Position numbers and translations under genes: made by a program. 64,000 bases of DNA, taken from positions 1 to 64,000 of the forward strand of contig NZ_JAGGKK010000008.1 of assembly GCF_017873675.1 (NCBI RefSeq), in the 5' to 3' direction. Source of the stretch: Virgibacillus litoralis. GTDB taxonomy: Bacteria > Bacillota > Bacilli > Bacillales > Amphibacillaceae. Numbering within the stretch: the stretch's first letter is position 1; every line of letters starts with the position of its first letter. Below, in pieces: positions 35,941-43,820 of this stretch. The notes under the pieces were generated by a model, which saw only the letters and a list, made by a program, of their open reading frames with translations, had not been told where the DNA came from and made no database searches.

Positions 35941-36210
35941 ATGCAGATCCTGGATGAAGTTACAGATTTCTTTAACAACTATATCACTCCTCCCCATAAA
36001 ATAATTTCCGTCAAAAAACAAACGGATGAAAGTGAAGAAGAATGGAGAGCTTTAGTCGAAGTAATTGAAGAAAAACAATATATGAAAAGATATGCGAATG
36101 ACCAAATGGTCGGACTCTACGAAGTATTTTTAGACGCGGATCTGAATGTGACCGGCTTTTCCCGGATTAGTTTACGTTATCGCAGTGATCTGGAAGAAGA
36201 TACAGGCTGA
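35941..36210 (+). CDS. gvpO: GvpO-family gas-vesicle protein
   Basis: An 89-residue protein with the GvpO core: EEEWRALVEVIEEKQYMKR, MVGLYEVFLDADLNVTGFSR, ISLRYRS. It occupies the gvpR slot between the structural gene and gvpF. GvpO is an accessory protein thought to be involved in regulation or assembly. gvpN would normally follow, but the next gene is gvpF, 65 bp away. Confidence 0.8.
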   Translation: MQILDEVTDFFNNYITPPHKIISVKKQTDESEEEWRALVEVIEEKQYMKRYANDQMVGLYEVFLDADLNVTGFSRISLRYRSDLEEDTG

Positions 36211-36275
36211 CTATACGAAAATTCGATATAAACCGGAAAGTACCAAAGGATGAGCATTCGACAGAGGAGGTTGAT

Positions 36276-37037
36276 ATGATGGATGGTATTTATGTGTTTT
36301 GCAGTATTCCGAATGGTGATGGTTTGCCTGATTTGGACTCGATTGAGTTTGAAGATGTGAAACGGGAGGTTTATACGATTTCTTATCAGGATGCGGTGAT
36401 GGTTGTTGCTGACATGCCAATGCGGATTTACCACCCAAAGAAGGAAAATCTGCTGATGCACCAGCAAGTGATTACAGATGTTATGGGTAAGGTCGATTCT
36501 GTGGTTCCGATCAGTTTTGGTAACATCTTCAAATCAAGAGAAGATATTGTAGCTTTACTAAAAAATTTATATCCGCAGCTTATTTCTCTATATCCGAAAA
36601 TCAGAGGAAAAATCGAAGTTGGACTTAAGGTAATCGGGAAGAAAGAATGGCTTGAATCAGAAATTAACAAGAAGCCCGGCATACAGAAAAAGCAGAAAAC
36701 CGTTAGAGAAAAGTCAGAAGCTGCAGGATATTTTGACCGGATTGAGCTTGGTGAAATGGCACAGGATTTTTTTAAGAAATTGCAATCCAAAGTGGAGGAA
36801 GAAATCCATGATGCTTTAACCCCTATTGCTGAGTCGGAGCAGGTAAACGAACCAATTGGAGAAAAAATGCTTCTAAATGGAGCATATCTGGTTGATCGGG
36901 AAAATGAGTCGCTTTTCGATCAGAAAGTTAATGAGGTGTATGAGGCATGGAACGATAAAGTTGAGTTTAAATATACCGGACCATGGCCTGCATATAATTT
37001 TATCAATATAAAACTTAAGGTTGAGGAACCATCATGA
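36276..37037 (+). CDS. gvpF: GvpF/GvpL-family assembly protein
   Basis: A 253-residue GvpF: GIYVFCSIPN at the start, VVPISFGNIFKSREDI in the middle and LLNGAYLVDRENE...GPWPAYNF at the end. GvpF is thought to bind monomeric GvpA and prevent its aggregation. GGAGG precedes a double ATG. The stop overlaps gvpG as ATGA. Confidence 0.9.
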   Translation: MMDGIYVFCSIPNGDGLPDLDSIEFEDVKREVYTISYQDAVMVVADMPMRIYHPKKENLLMHQQVITDVMGKVDSVVPISFGNIFKSREDIVALLKNLYPQLISLYPKIRGKIEVGLKVIGKKEWLESEINKKPGIQKKQKTVREKSEAAGYFDRIELGEMAQDFFKKLQSKVEEEIHDALTPIAESEQVNEPIGEKMLLNGAYLVDRENESLFDQKVNEVYEAWNDKVEFKYTGPWPAYNFINIKLKVEEPS

Positions 37038-37273
37038 TTCATAAATTGTTCACCTCTCCTATCAATCTTGTAGTCAAAATTGGAGAAAAGGTACAGGAAG
37101 AAGTTGATAAGGAACTTTATGACCTTGAGCATATTCAAAAAAAACTCGCCCACCTGGAAATGATGTATGAATTAAATGAAATTACTGATGAGATGTATAA
37201 GGAACAAGAAAATGATCTGATGAACCGATATGAAATAGCTAAAAAGCGTGAAGTGGAGCAATGGTATGAGTGA
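37034..37273 (+). CDS. gvpG: Gas-vesicle protein GvpG
   Basis: A 79-residue GvpG: FTSPINLVVKIGEKVQEEVDKELYDLEHIQKKLAHLE..., mostly one long helix. Required for vesicle assembly in other species. It overlaps gvpF by 4 bp and gvpL by 8 bp, so translation is coupled. Confidence 0.88.
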   Translation: MIHKLFTSPINLVVKIGEKVQEEVDKELYDLEHIQKKLAHLEMMYELNEITDEMYKEQENDLMNRYEIAKKREVEQWYE

Positions 37274-38075
37274 TTTAATTTATGTATATGGAATTATAAA
37301 CGAAAACCAAACCCCCCCTGTGTTTAAAGGAATTGATGGAGAGCGCGATGCTCACACAATTTCCTTGGGAAAAGTAGATGCTGTTGTATGTGATGTAAGC
37401 CAACAGGAATTTGGTGAAGAAGCCCTGCAACAAAAGGTTGAGCAGGCAGATTGGCTACATGAAAAAGCATTCCATCACCATGAGGCTCTTATGAAATTAT
37501 ATGAGTACTGCACCGTTATTCCCATGAAATTTGGGACGATTTATAAAAGTTTTGAAAACCTGGAGAGGACAATTGCAAAACATTGTGATCAGCTTATCGA
37601 ATCACTCGAGGTGCTTGTTGACAAAGAGGAATGGAATTTTAAAATATATTGCAACAATGAAAAGCTGCGTGAAGGTATAGCTATTCATAATCCAACCGTA
37701 GAATCAAAAAAAGAAGAAATTGCCGGGTTATCACCAGGACGCCAGTATTTAGAGAAACGAAAGCTTAGCCAACTTGTTAATCAGGAGCTAGAAAAGGAAA
37801 AGGAGTCATTCTCCACATTGGTGCATGATAGCCTTCAAGCATTTAGTGTTTCAAGTGAAGTTAAGAAAAACTGGAATAAAGATGTAACAGGAAGAAATGA
37901 GGAAATGTCCTGGAATAGTGTATATCTTATCCAGAAGAATCAAGTGGAAAGCTATTTAGACCATATTAAAGAACTTCAGAAGAAATGGGAGGACTCAGGT
38001 TGGATGCTTGAAGCCACCGGACCGTGGCCAGCGTATCATTTTGTTGCTTTACCAAAAAGTGAGGGAACACGATGA
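37266..38075 (+). CDS. gvpL: GvpF/GvpL-family assembly protein
   Basis: A 269-residue paralogue of GvpF: LIYVYGIINENQTPPVFKGI, VIPMKFGTIYKSFENLE, and MSWNSVYLIQKNQ...GPWPAYHFVALP. It interacts with other accessory Gvp proteins in characterised systems. ATG 37266 is used; the ORF's earlier GTG (37248) lies within gvpG and is unsupported. The stop overlaps the next gene as ATGA. Confidence 0.9.
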   Translation: MSDLIYVYGIINENQTPPVFKGIDGERDAHTISLGKVDAVVCDVSQQEFGEEALQQKVEQADWLHEKAFHHHEALMKLYEYCTVIPMKFGTIYKSFENLERTIAKHCDQLIESLEVLVDKEEWNFKIYCNNEKLREGIAIHNPTVESKKEEIAGLSPGRQYLEKRKLSQLVNQELEKEKESFSTLVHDSLQAFSVSSEVKKNWNKDVTGRNEEMSWNSVYLIQKNQVESYLDHIKELQKKWEDSGWMLEATGPWPAYHFVALPKSEGTR

Positions 38076-38317
38076 ATACACGAACAGAATTCGAAAACAA
38101 AGATGTTGCTCTCATCGATATTTTGGATGCTGTTTTAGATAAGGGTGTCGCGATTAAAGGGGACCTTATTATCTCCATTGCTGGAATTGATTTGGTTTAT
38201 CTTGATTTGCGCGTACTTGTTTCTTCTGTTGAAAGTCTAATGCATTCATCAAGAGATGGACTAACTTCCGAACAATTTGATGAAGAAAAGGAGGAGCTTA
38301 ACCGTGTCATCAGCTAA
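38072..38317 (+). CDS. gvpS: GvpA-like minor protein GvpS
   Basis: An 81-residue GvpA-family paralogue: LIDILDAVLDKGVAIKGDLIISIAGIDLVYLDLRVLVSSVESL (by span ~14-56). The order L-S-K-J matches B. megaterium. It may be a minor wall or tip component. Confidence 0.85.
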   Translation: MNTRTEFENKDVALIDILDAVLDKGVAIKGDLIISIAGIDLVYLDLRVLVSSVESLMHSSRDGLTSEQFDEEKEELNRVIS

Positions 38318-38594
38318 ACTCGATGAGAAAAACAGCAGAATAAACCTGGACACTCAAAATGCGGAACAAGGCCTTTCCCAGCTTGTCCTAACTGTAATCG
38401 AACTTCTGCGTCAGCTTGTAGAAAGACAAGCACTGCGCCGGGTTGATGGTGGCACATTAACCGAAGAAGAAATTGAAAAACTTGGTGTAGCCCTTATGAA
38501 CCTGGACATTAAAATGGACGAGTTGAAGGAAATTTTTGAGCTTAATGATGAAGATCTAAATATAGACCTCGGACCATTAGGAAACTTACTTTAA
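38304..38594 (+). CDS. gvpK: Gas-vesicle protein GvpK
   Basis: A 96-residue GvpK: RINLDTQNAEQGLSQLVLTVIELLRQLVERQALRRVDGG, then LTEEEIEKLG, LDLG-like end. GTG 38304 is chosen since AGGAGG lies upstream and the family's N-terminus follows; the longer ORF would begin inside gvpS. Overlaps gvpS by 14 bp. Confidence 0.9.
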   Translation: MSSAKLDEKNSRINLDTQNAEQGLSQLVLTVIELLRQLVERQALRRVDGGTLTEEEIEKLGVALMNLDIKMDELKEIFELNDEDLNIDLGPLGNLL

Positions 38595-38607
38595 CAGGAG
38601 GATAACA

Positions 38608-38898
38608 ATGTCTATTGAACAATCATCACAATCAAACAGCCTTGTTGATGTTCTCGAAACGGTCCTGGATAAAGGGGTCGTTATAGCGGGAGATATTCGC
38701 GTCGGCATTGCAGACATCGAACTCTTATCGATCAAAATAAGGTTAATTGTTGCATCTGTCGATAAAGCTAAAGAGATTGGGATGGACTGGTGGGAAACAG
38801 ACCCTTATCTAAATTCCAAAGCATCGCAGGACAAACTACGCGAAGAAAACGAATCCATGCAAAAACGACTAGAAGAATTGGAAAATCGATTAGGATAA
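38608..38898 (+). CDS. gvpJ: GvpA-like minor protein GvpJ
   Basis: A 96-residue GvpA paralogue with a C-terminal coiled-coil: LVDVLETVLDKGVVIAGDIRVGIADIELLSIKIRLIVASVDKA (by span ~12-54), then DWWETDPYL. GvpJ is thought to form vesicle tips or nucleate assembly. Confidence 0.9.
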   Translation: MSIEQSSQSNSLVDVLETVLDKGVVIAGDIRVGIADIELLSIKIRLIVASVDKAKEIGMDWWETDPYLNSKASQDKLREENESMQKRLEELENRLG

Positions 38899-38920
38899 AA
38901 ACAAAGAGGAGGAATTTATC

Positions 38921-39148
38921 ATGGCAAAACAAACTAAAAATACGTTAAAACAAAAAGAGGTTGTTACAGGAACTGTTGTGGGTGCACTAGTTGGAGCTGT
39001 TACAAGTCTACTGCTTGCTCCAAAACCAGGTAGGGAAATACGTACCGACATTACGAACAAAGTAGAATCTGGAAAAGAAAAAACGAGACAAATTAGTGAT
39101 AAAACCAAGGTTAAGCTAGATGACTTTAAAACAATTCTAAACAGGTGA
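38921..39148 (+). CDS. gvpT: YtxH-domain protein in GvpT position
   Basis: A 75-residue protein with a YtxH domain: one glycine-rich hydrophobic helix (VTGTVVGALVGAVTSLLLAPKPGREI) then a charged helix. It sits where gvpT lies in B. megaterium. YtxH proteins are often sigma-B-controlled stress proteins, which fits the promoter at 34979. Its stop overlaps the next ORF as GTGA. Confidence 0.72.
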   Translation: MAKQTKNTLKQKEVVTGTVVGALVGAVTSLLLAPKPGREIRTDITNKVESGKEKTRQISDKTKVKLDDFKTILNR

Positions 39149-39408
39149 AGGAGAAATTCAACCGTAAGAATAATGAAGACCCTGAGCCAGCCAAGGAAGA
39201 ATTTACAAGCCAGAACCCTGGTGAGCTTCATTCTGAGAAGATGGCTGAGGCTCAAGGAGATGATAACAAACAGAGTGAAACTAAACCTAAATCCACATCC
39301 AGTAAGAAAACGACTTCCGGAAATAATAAAGGTTCCGGTTCAGCCAAGAAGAGCAACACTTCATCACAAAACAAAAAGCAGACTGCAGCCACTTCAAAAG
39401 CTAAATAA
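39145..39408 (+). CDS. Low-complexity Ser/Lys/Thr-rich tail protein
   Basis: An 87-residue, probably disordered, very polar product (STSSKKTTSGNNKGSGSAKK...). It begins with GTG overlapping the upstream TGA and has no clear ribosome-binding site. It may be translated by coupling, or may be the continuation of GvpT split by a frameshift, since GvpT proteins can carry long C-terminal tails. A strong terminator follows, so it ends the operon. Confidence 0.5.
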   Translation: MKEKFNRKNNEDPEPAKEEFTSQNPGELHSEKMAEAQGDDNKQSETKPKSTSSKKTTSGNNKGSGSAKKSNTSSQNKKQTAATSKAK

Positions 39409-39410
39409 AT

Positions 39411-39446
39411 TAAAAATCCCCTATATTTTGATAAGGGGATTTTTAA
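39411..39446. terminator. Bidirectional terminator of the gvp operon
   Basis: TTAAAAATCCCCT and AGGGGATTTTTAA form a perfect stem with T tracts both ways, between gvp and the convergent lipoprotein gene. Confidence 0.9.
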
Positions 39447-39461
39447 TGGTGTGGTGAACAA

Positions 39462-39764
39462 TTAGTTATCGTCTTCGTCATTCATTGTATCTTCATTTCC
39501 ATTATCCATGCCATTATTGTTATCTGTATCAGTGTCATTGTTGTTACCATTACCATTCATGTCACCATTTGTTCCGCCATTCTCGTCTTGATTCATGCCG
39601 CCATCCTGATTGTTCTCGTCTTCATTCATATCACCATTATCTTCCTCTTGATTCAATGGTGCCTCATCCTCAACAGGGTCCTCCTGCTCATCAGTTCCAC
39701 ATGCAGCAACTAGTGACAATGCTAATATTGGCGCACCAAATTTAATTAGTAATTTCCTTTTCAT
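39462..39764 (-). CDS. Acidic Asn/Asp-rich lipoprotein
   Basis: A 100-residue secreted protein with a signal peptide and lipobox (LALSLVAAC). The mature part is nearly all Asp, Asn, Glu and Gly (NGNGNNNDTDTDNNNG), so it is disordered and strongly acidic, as expected of a halotolerant organism's surface. AAGGAGG precedes the ATG. Function unknown. Confidence 0.75.
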   Translation of the reverse strand: MKRKLLIKFGAPILALSLVAACGTDEQEDPVEDEAPLNQEEDNGDMNEDENNQDGGMNQDENGGTNGDMNGNGNNNDTDTDNNNGMDNGNEDTMNDEDDN

Positions 39765-39870
39765 GATGTTTCCCTCCTTAAATTGTTCACTATCGCCTAT
39801 AGCTTATCCATTTTCTAAAAAGTGATACTCGATTTAAAGAATTTATTGCGATTAAATAGATAATGCTAAA

Positions 39871-39903
39871 AAAATTCCCCACATACGTAGTGTGGAGAAT
39901 TCC
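39871..39903 (-). terminator. Terminator of fabZ
   Basis: On the minus strand AATTCTCCACA and TGTGGGGAATT pair, followed by TTTTTT. Confidence 0.85.
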
Positions 39904-39907
39904 AATA

Positions 39908-40327
39908 TTATTGAATAGCGAATGTAATTTCAGCTTCACAGGCGACTTCGCCATCGACTGTTGCGACAGCTTTTCCCTTTCCAATTGGACCTTTTACTCG
40001 AATAATCTCAACGTCCAATTTCAGCTGATCACCTGGCTTGACCTGACGTTTGAATCGGCATTTATCCAGTCCTGCCAGAAAGCCAATTTTGCCTTTATTT
40101 TCTTCGATCCCAAGCACAGCAATTGCTCCAGCTTGTGCTAATGCTTCGACAATTAAAACACCTGGCATAACAGGATAATTTGGAAAATGTCCTTGGAAAA
40201 ATGGTTCGTTTGTGGTTACATTTTTAAGTGCGGTAACACGCTTTCCTTCTTCCATTTCGATTACTTTATCGACTAGTAAAAACGGGTATCGATGTGGAAT
40301 TGTTTCCTTAATTTGTTCAGTATCCAT
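39908..40327 (-). CDS. fabZ: 3-hydroxyacyl-ACP dehydratase
   Basis: This 139-residue FabZ dehydrates beta-hydroxyacyl-ACP in fatty-acid synthesis. The hotdog fold carries the catalytic His in [20 protein letters not shown] and the catalytic Glu further on in the same segment. [12 protein letters not shown] is the family start. Position near flhP and mbl matches Bacillus. Confidence 0.95.
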   Translation of the reverse strand: MDTEQIKETIPHRYPFLLVDKVIEMEEGKRVTALKNVTTNEPFFQGHFPNYPVMPGVLIVEALAQAGAIAVLGIEENKGKIGFLAGLDKCRFKRQVKPGDQLKLDVEIIRVKGPIGKGKAVATVDGEVACEAEITFAIQ

Positions 40328-40433
40328 TCGTATCTCTCCTTTTCTTTTTTGCCTTTATTATAGCAAAAATCATTTTTTTTAGTACAAGCATTACGGCGAA
40401 TGTAGTTGTTACAGTGCTCTTTTAACTGCTAAA

Positions 40434-40463
40434 ATAAGCATATCCATTCGAGTGGATATGCTT
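40434..40463 (-). terminator. Terminator after the EpuA-like gene
   Basis: AAGCATATCCA and TGGATATGCTT pair around TTCGAG; on the minus strand a short T-rich TATTTTAGC follows. Confidence 0.75.
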
Positions 40464-40815
40464 ACTCTCTTTTTATTACAATATCGATAATGTGCTGCCA
40501 CGTTTCCATTTCCAATGCGTCGCTAGGATTGCCCTCTCCGATAATCCCATAACCAACCATTAACCCGGCCGCTAATGCTGCTGCACATACAATAAGCACA
40601 ACAATAATCCGTGCCCATATTGGAAAAATACGGCGACGTGGCTTCTTGTTTTGTCGTTTTTCTATCTTCTGTTTTTTCTTCTGCTCTTTACGCGTGGATT
40701 TGTCTGTTGATTTTTCATTTTCCCGCTGCTGGGTAAGTTCTTTTTCCTGATCAGCAGACTGCTTCTTACTTCTTGTCTTTTTTTCAACAGGTTTCTCCGT
40801 TTGTTTTGTTGGCAT
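40462..40815 (-). CDS. EpuA-like small membrane protein
   Basis: A 117-residue protein: ~70 highly basic residues (many KKQ/KEK), one membrane helix (WARIIVVLIVCAAALAAGLMVGYGII), and the short family ending ETWQHIIDIVIKRE. It matches the EpuA family, often mislabelled 'DNA-directed RNA polymerase subunit beta', that follows flhP in Bacillaceae. Function is unclear. Confidence 0.75.
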   Translation of the reverse strand: MPTKQTEKPVEKKTRSKKQSADQEKELTQQRENEKSTDKSTRKEQKKKQKIEKRQNKKPRRRIFPIWARIIVVLIVCAAALAAGLMVGYGIIGEGNPSDALEMETWQHIIDIVIKRE

Positions 40816-40844
40816 GGTTTCTTTCTCCTTATATCCTTTGTTAC

Positions 40845-41675
40845 TTATCGAAGCTGATTGACGAGTCCCATCATCTGATCACTCATTGAAATTGTTCTGG
40901 AATTAAATTGATACGAACGTTGTGTTGAAATCATGTCCGTCATTTGCTTAGAAATATCTACATTCGAATGTTCTAAAGCTCCACTTTTCAATACATCGGT
41001 ATTCGGGGCAACCGCTTGAATTATTTCATTAAAATTAAACCCTAATTCATCCAGATTTGGCATACGAAATGCATTTTCACCCGTAGCTTCTAACAGTCTA
41101 GGTCGTACCGCTTCAGCAATTGCTAGATTACCAACATTTTCCGTTTGGTTCCCTCGTTTGACTGTAATTTGCCCATCAGGCTGGATATTAATCGCATCGA
41201 AGCCTTCTTCAATAACAATTGGTCCATTTTCTCCCATTACTGGGTTGCCATCTTTTGTCGTCAGCATAACCGATTGATTATTATTGACCGGGCTTAAATA
41301 AAATGATCCATCACGTGTATATCGAGTTTCCGCATTGCCATTTTCGGTAACCTGAATTTGATATAAATGATTTTTTCCGAGTAATGCAGTATCCAACGCA
41401 CGATCTGTCTCGGTGATCGACCCTGGTGCAAGATCAATATTGACCGAACCAAGCTTGGCACCTGACCCGACTCGCACTCCATCAGGGGTTAAGCGTCCTT
41501 CGGCATTGGCAGGATTTGTCATGTTATTGATTTGCTGAAATAACAATGAGGAGAAATCTGCTTGGCGTGTTTTATAGCCGGTTGTTTGGCTATTTGCCAT
41601 GTTATTTCCAATCAAATCCAGTTTATTTTGCAGCTGATTCATTGTTACTGCCGCTTGAATCATCGTTCGTGACAT
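40845..41675 (-). CDS. flhP: Flagellar hook-basal body protein FlhP
   Basis: A 276-residue rod/hook-family protein. N-terminal rod motif MNQLQNKLDLIGNNMANSQTTGYKTRQADF and C-terminal DISKQMTDMISTQRSYQFNSRTISMSDQMM (by span) are typical of FlgG-like axial proteins. FlhO and FlhP are distal rod components. The gene lies 10 bp after flhO. Confidence 0.93.
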   Translation of the reverse strand: MSRTMIQAAVTMNQLQNKLDLIGNNMANSQTTGYKTRQADFSSLLFQQINNMTNPANAEGRLTPDGVRVGSGAKLGSVNIDLAPGSITETDRALDTALLGKNHLYQIQVTENGNAETRYTRDGSFYLSPVNNNQSVMLTTKDGNPVMGENGPIVIEEGFDAINIQPDGQITVKRGNQTENVGNLAIAEAVRPRLLEATGENAFRMPNLDELGFNFNEIIQAVAPNTDVLKSGALEHSNVDISKQMTDMISTQRSYQFNSRTISMSDQMMGLVNQLR

Positions 41676-41685
41676 AGTATCCCTC

Positions 41686-42489
41686 CTAGCCTAGTCGGCC
41701 AATTTCGCTGACTGCTTTCCCCATACTTTCATCATAAGCCTTCAACACGCGCTGGTTCGTCTCAAACATTCGGTATGACTCCATCATTTGAGTCATCGAC
41801 TGTAATGCATTGACGTTGGAACGTTCTAAAGCTCCTTGTTGAACATTGAATGTTGCACCAGCAGGTACTGCACCTGCTTCACCATTAAATAGTCCATTTC
41901 CTTCTTTGGCAAAATCATTTGCGTTCGCAGTGTACGCAATACCAAGTGGAATAGTCTGCCCATTAACTTGAAGTTCGCCTTCCTGCGTTACATCAAATTC
42001 CATACCGTTCGTCTGAATTGGATTTCCAGCCTGATCTAATACGTAATAGCCCTGGTTCGTTGTGAGAAATCCTTCTCCATCAACTGTAAAATTCCCATTA
42101 CGTGTGAAGCGCTCTTCCCCATTCTCGTTTTGTACAGCGAAGAACAGACTACCTGTTTCATCTGGAAGTTGTCCATTCACAAGCGCCAAGTCTGTTCCAA
42201 TACCCGTTTCCCGAATATCGCCTTGTTTAAAATTAGGGACGTCTTCATGCACGTATACTCCGCTGTTCATGGACCCAATTGGATTTTGCACTGGCAAATT
42301 CAACCCGTGCGTAGTCGGGATGTTTTTTTCACCCATTTGCTGCATCAACATCTCCGGAAAAGCACGTAACGTCGGCTGATCCGCTTTATAACCCGGTGTA
42401 TTAGCATTGGTAATATTATTTGAAAAAGCTTCCTGTGCACGTTGCTGCGAAATCATTCCGCTGGCTGCTGTATAAAATCCTCTAAGCAA
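41686..42489 (-). CDS. flhO: Flagellar hook-basal body protein FlhO
   Basis: A 267-residue FlgF/FlgG-like rod protein: LRGFYTAASGMISQQRAQEA, FSNNITNANTPGYKADQPTL, and the C-terminal NVNALQSMTQMMESYRMFETNQRVLKAYDESM (by span). TTG 42489 is chosen because GGGGG lies 9 bp upstream and the protein then starts ML-RGFYTA like other FlhO; the ORF's TTG at 42498 abuts the ribosome-binding site. Confidence 0.92.
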   Translation of the reverse strand: MLRGFYTAASGMISQQRAQEAFSNNITNANTPGYKADQPTLRAFPEMLMQQMGEKNIPTTHGLNLPVQNPIGSMNSGVYVHEDVPNFKQGDIRETGIGTDLALVNGQLPDETGSLFFAVQNENGEERFTRNGNFTVDGEGFLTTNQGYYVLDQAGNPIQTNGMEFDVTQEGELQVNGQTIPLGIAYTANANDFAKEGNGLFNGEAGAVPAGATFNVQQGALERSNVNALQSMTQMMESYRMFETNQRVLKAYDESMGKAVSEIGRLG

Positions 42490-42609
42490 AATTTTCAACC
42501 CCCTTAAAAAGTGGTTATTTCAAGAAGTTATATAATGTAATTTTCTATTGTTAAGAACGATTACTAAAGCTTTCACTACAAAAGAGTGAAGGAAAGCCAA
42601 GTTTTCTAT

Positions 42610-43611
42610 TTAACCAATTTTTTTCCGTTCAATTTTATCGATATTCTCTAACATTATGCCTGTACCTTTTGCGACACAATTCATTGGCTCTTCTGACATA
42701 AAAACAGGAACCTTTAATTCTTCGGCCAACAGCTGATCGATACCGTGGATTAGTGCTCCGCCACCTGTTAAAATGACGCCGCGATCGATAATATCCGCTG
42801 ATAATTCTGGAGGTGTACGCTCAAGTACCAGTTTAGCACCCTGCGTAATTAATGAGACAGGCTCACGCAGTGCTTCTTCAATTTCATCAGAATAGACTGT
42901 AATTGTGCGCGGCAAGCCAGACACCATATCACGCCCGCGAATGTCCAGTTGTTCCTGGCGTCCACCTTTGAAAACAGTCGCTACATTTATTTTAATTTCT
43001 TCTGCTGTACGTTCACCAATCAGCAGTTTGTATTCTTTTTTTATGTATTGAAGAATTTCAGCATCAAACTTGTCCCCAGCCATTTTAATCGATTCAGCTG
43101 TGACGATATCACCCATGGATAGTACTGCTACGTCAGTGGTTCCTCCACCTACATCAACAACCATATTTCCGCTCGGCTGGAAGATTTCCATGCCAGCTCC
43201 AATTGCTGCAACTTTAGGCTCTTCCTCAAGGTAAACCCGTTTACCCCCAGATTTCTCAGCCGCTTCTTTAATCGCTTTTTGCTCCACTTTTGTAATATTT
43301 GTCGGGCAGCAAATAAGCATTCTTGGCTTAGAAAGAAAACCTCTTACATTAATTTTATTTATAAAATGCTTTAACATAGCTTCTGTAACATCAAAGTCAG
43401 CAATCACACCATCTTTCAATGGACGAATGGCTTCAATATTTCCTGGTGTACGCCCAACCATACGACGCGCCGCTTCGCCTACTTCAAGCACACGACCTGT
43501 ATTACGATCCATCGCAACAACAGATGGTTCGTCTAAAACAATTCCTTTACCTTTTACATGTATCAACACATTGGCAGTTCCAAGGTCGATTCCGATGTCC
43601 CTAGAAAACAT
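42610..43611 (-). CDS. mbl: MreB-like actin homologue Mbl
   Basis: A 333-residue bacterial actin guiding lateral wall synthesis. The nucleotide-binding motifs are present: IGIDLGTANVLIHVKGKGIV (phosphate 1), VVDVGGGTTDVAVLSMG (phosphate 2) and ILTGGGALIHGID (adenosine). The position spoIIID-mbl-flhO-flhP is as in B. subtilis, supporting Mbl rather than MreB or MreBH. Confidence 0.95.
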   Translation of the reverse strand: MFSRDIGIDLGTANVLIHVKGKGIVLDEPSVVAMDRNTGRVLEVGEAARRMVGRTPGNIEAIRPLKDGVIADFDVTEAMLKHFINKINVRGFLSKPRMLICCPTNITKVEQKAIKEAAEKSGGKRVYLEEEPKVAAIGAGMEIFQPSGNMVVDVGGGTTDVAVLSMGDIVTAESIKMAGDKFDAEILQYIKKEYKLLIGERTAEEIKINVATVFKGGRQEQLDIRGRDMVSGLPRTITVYSDEIEEALREPVSLITQGAKLVLERTPPELSADIIDRGVILTGGGALIHGIDQLLAEELKVPVFMSEEPMNCVAKGTGIMLENIDKIERKKIG

Positions 43612-43820
43612 TAATTTAGATCCTCCCTGCTACAATTACTTTCTCGCATCTGTAAGAGAACACAATGCTACTAATATTATATTTTACCACAAAAGTCCAC
43701 ATATAACTGCAAATTTTGAAAAAAAGGTAGTGAATTTTAATCATAATCATGACATACGAAGCAGGATATTCGTCTTTCCTGTCGAATTTATATTTATTAA
43801 GAGAAAAGGAGTGGTTTCCA

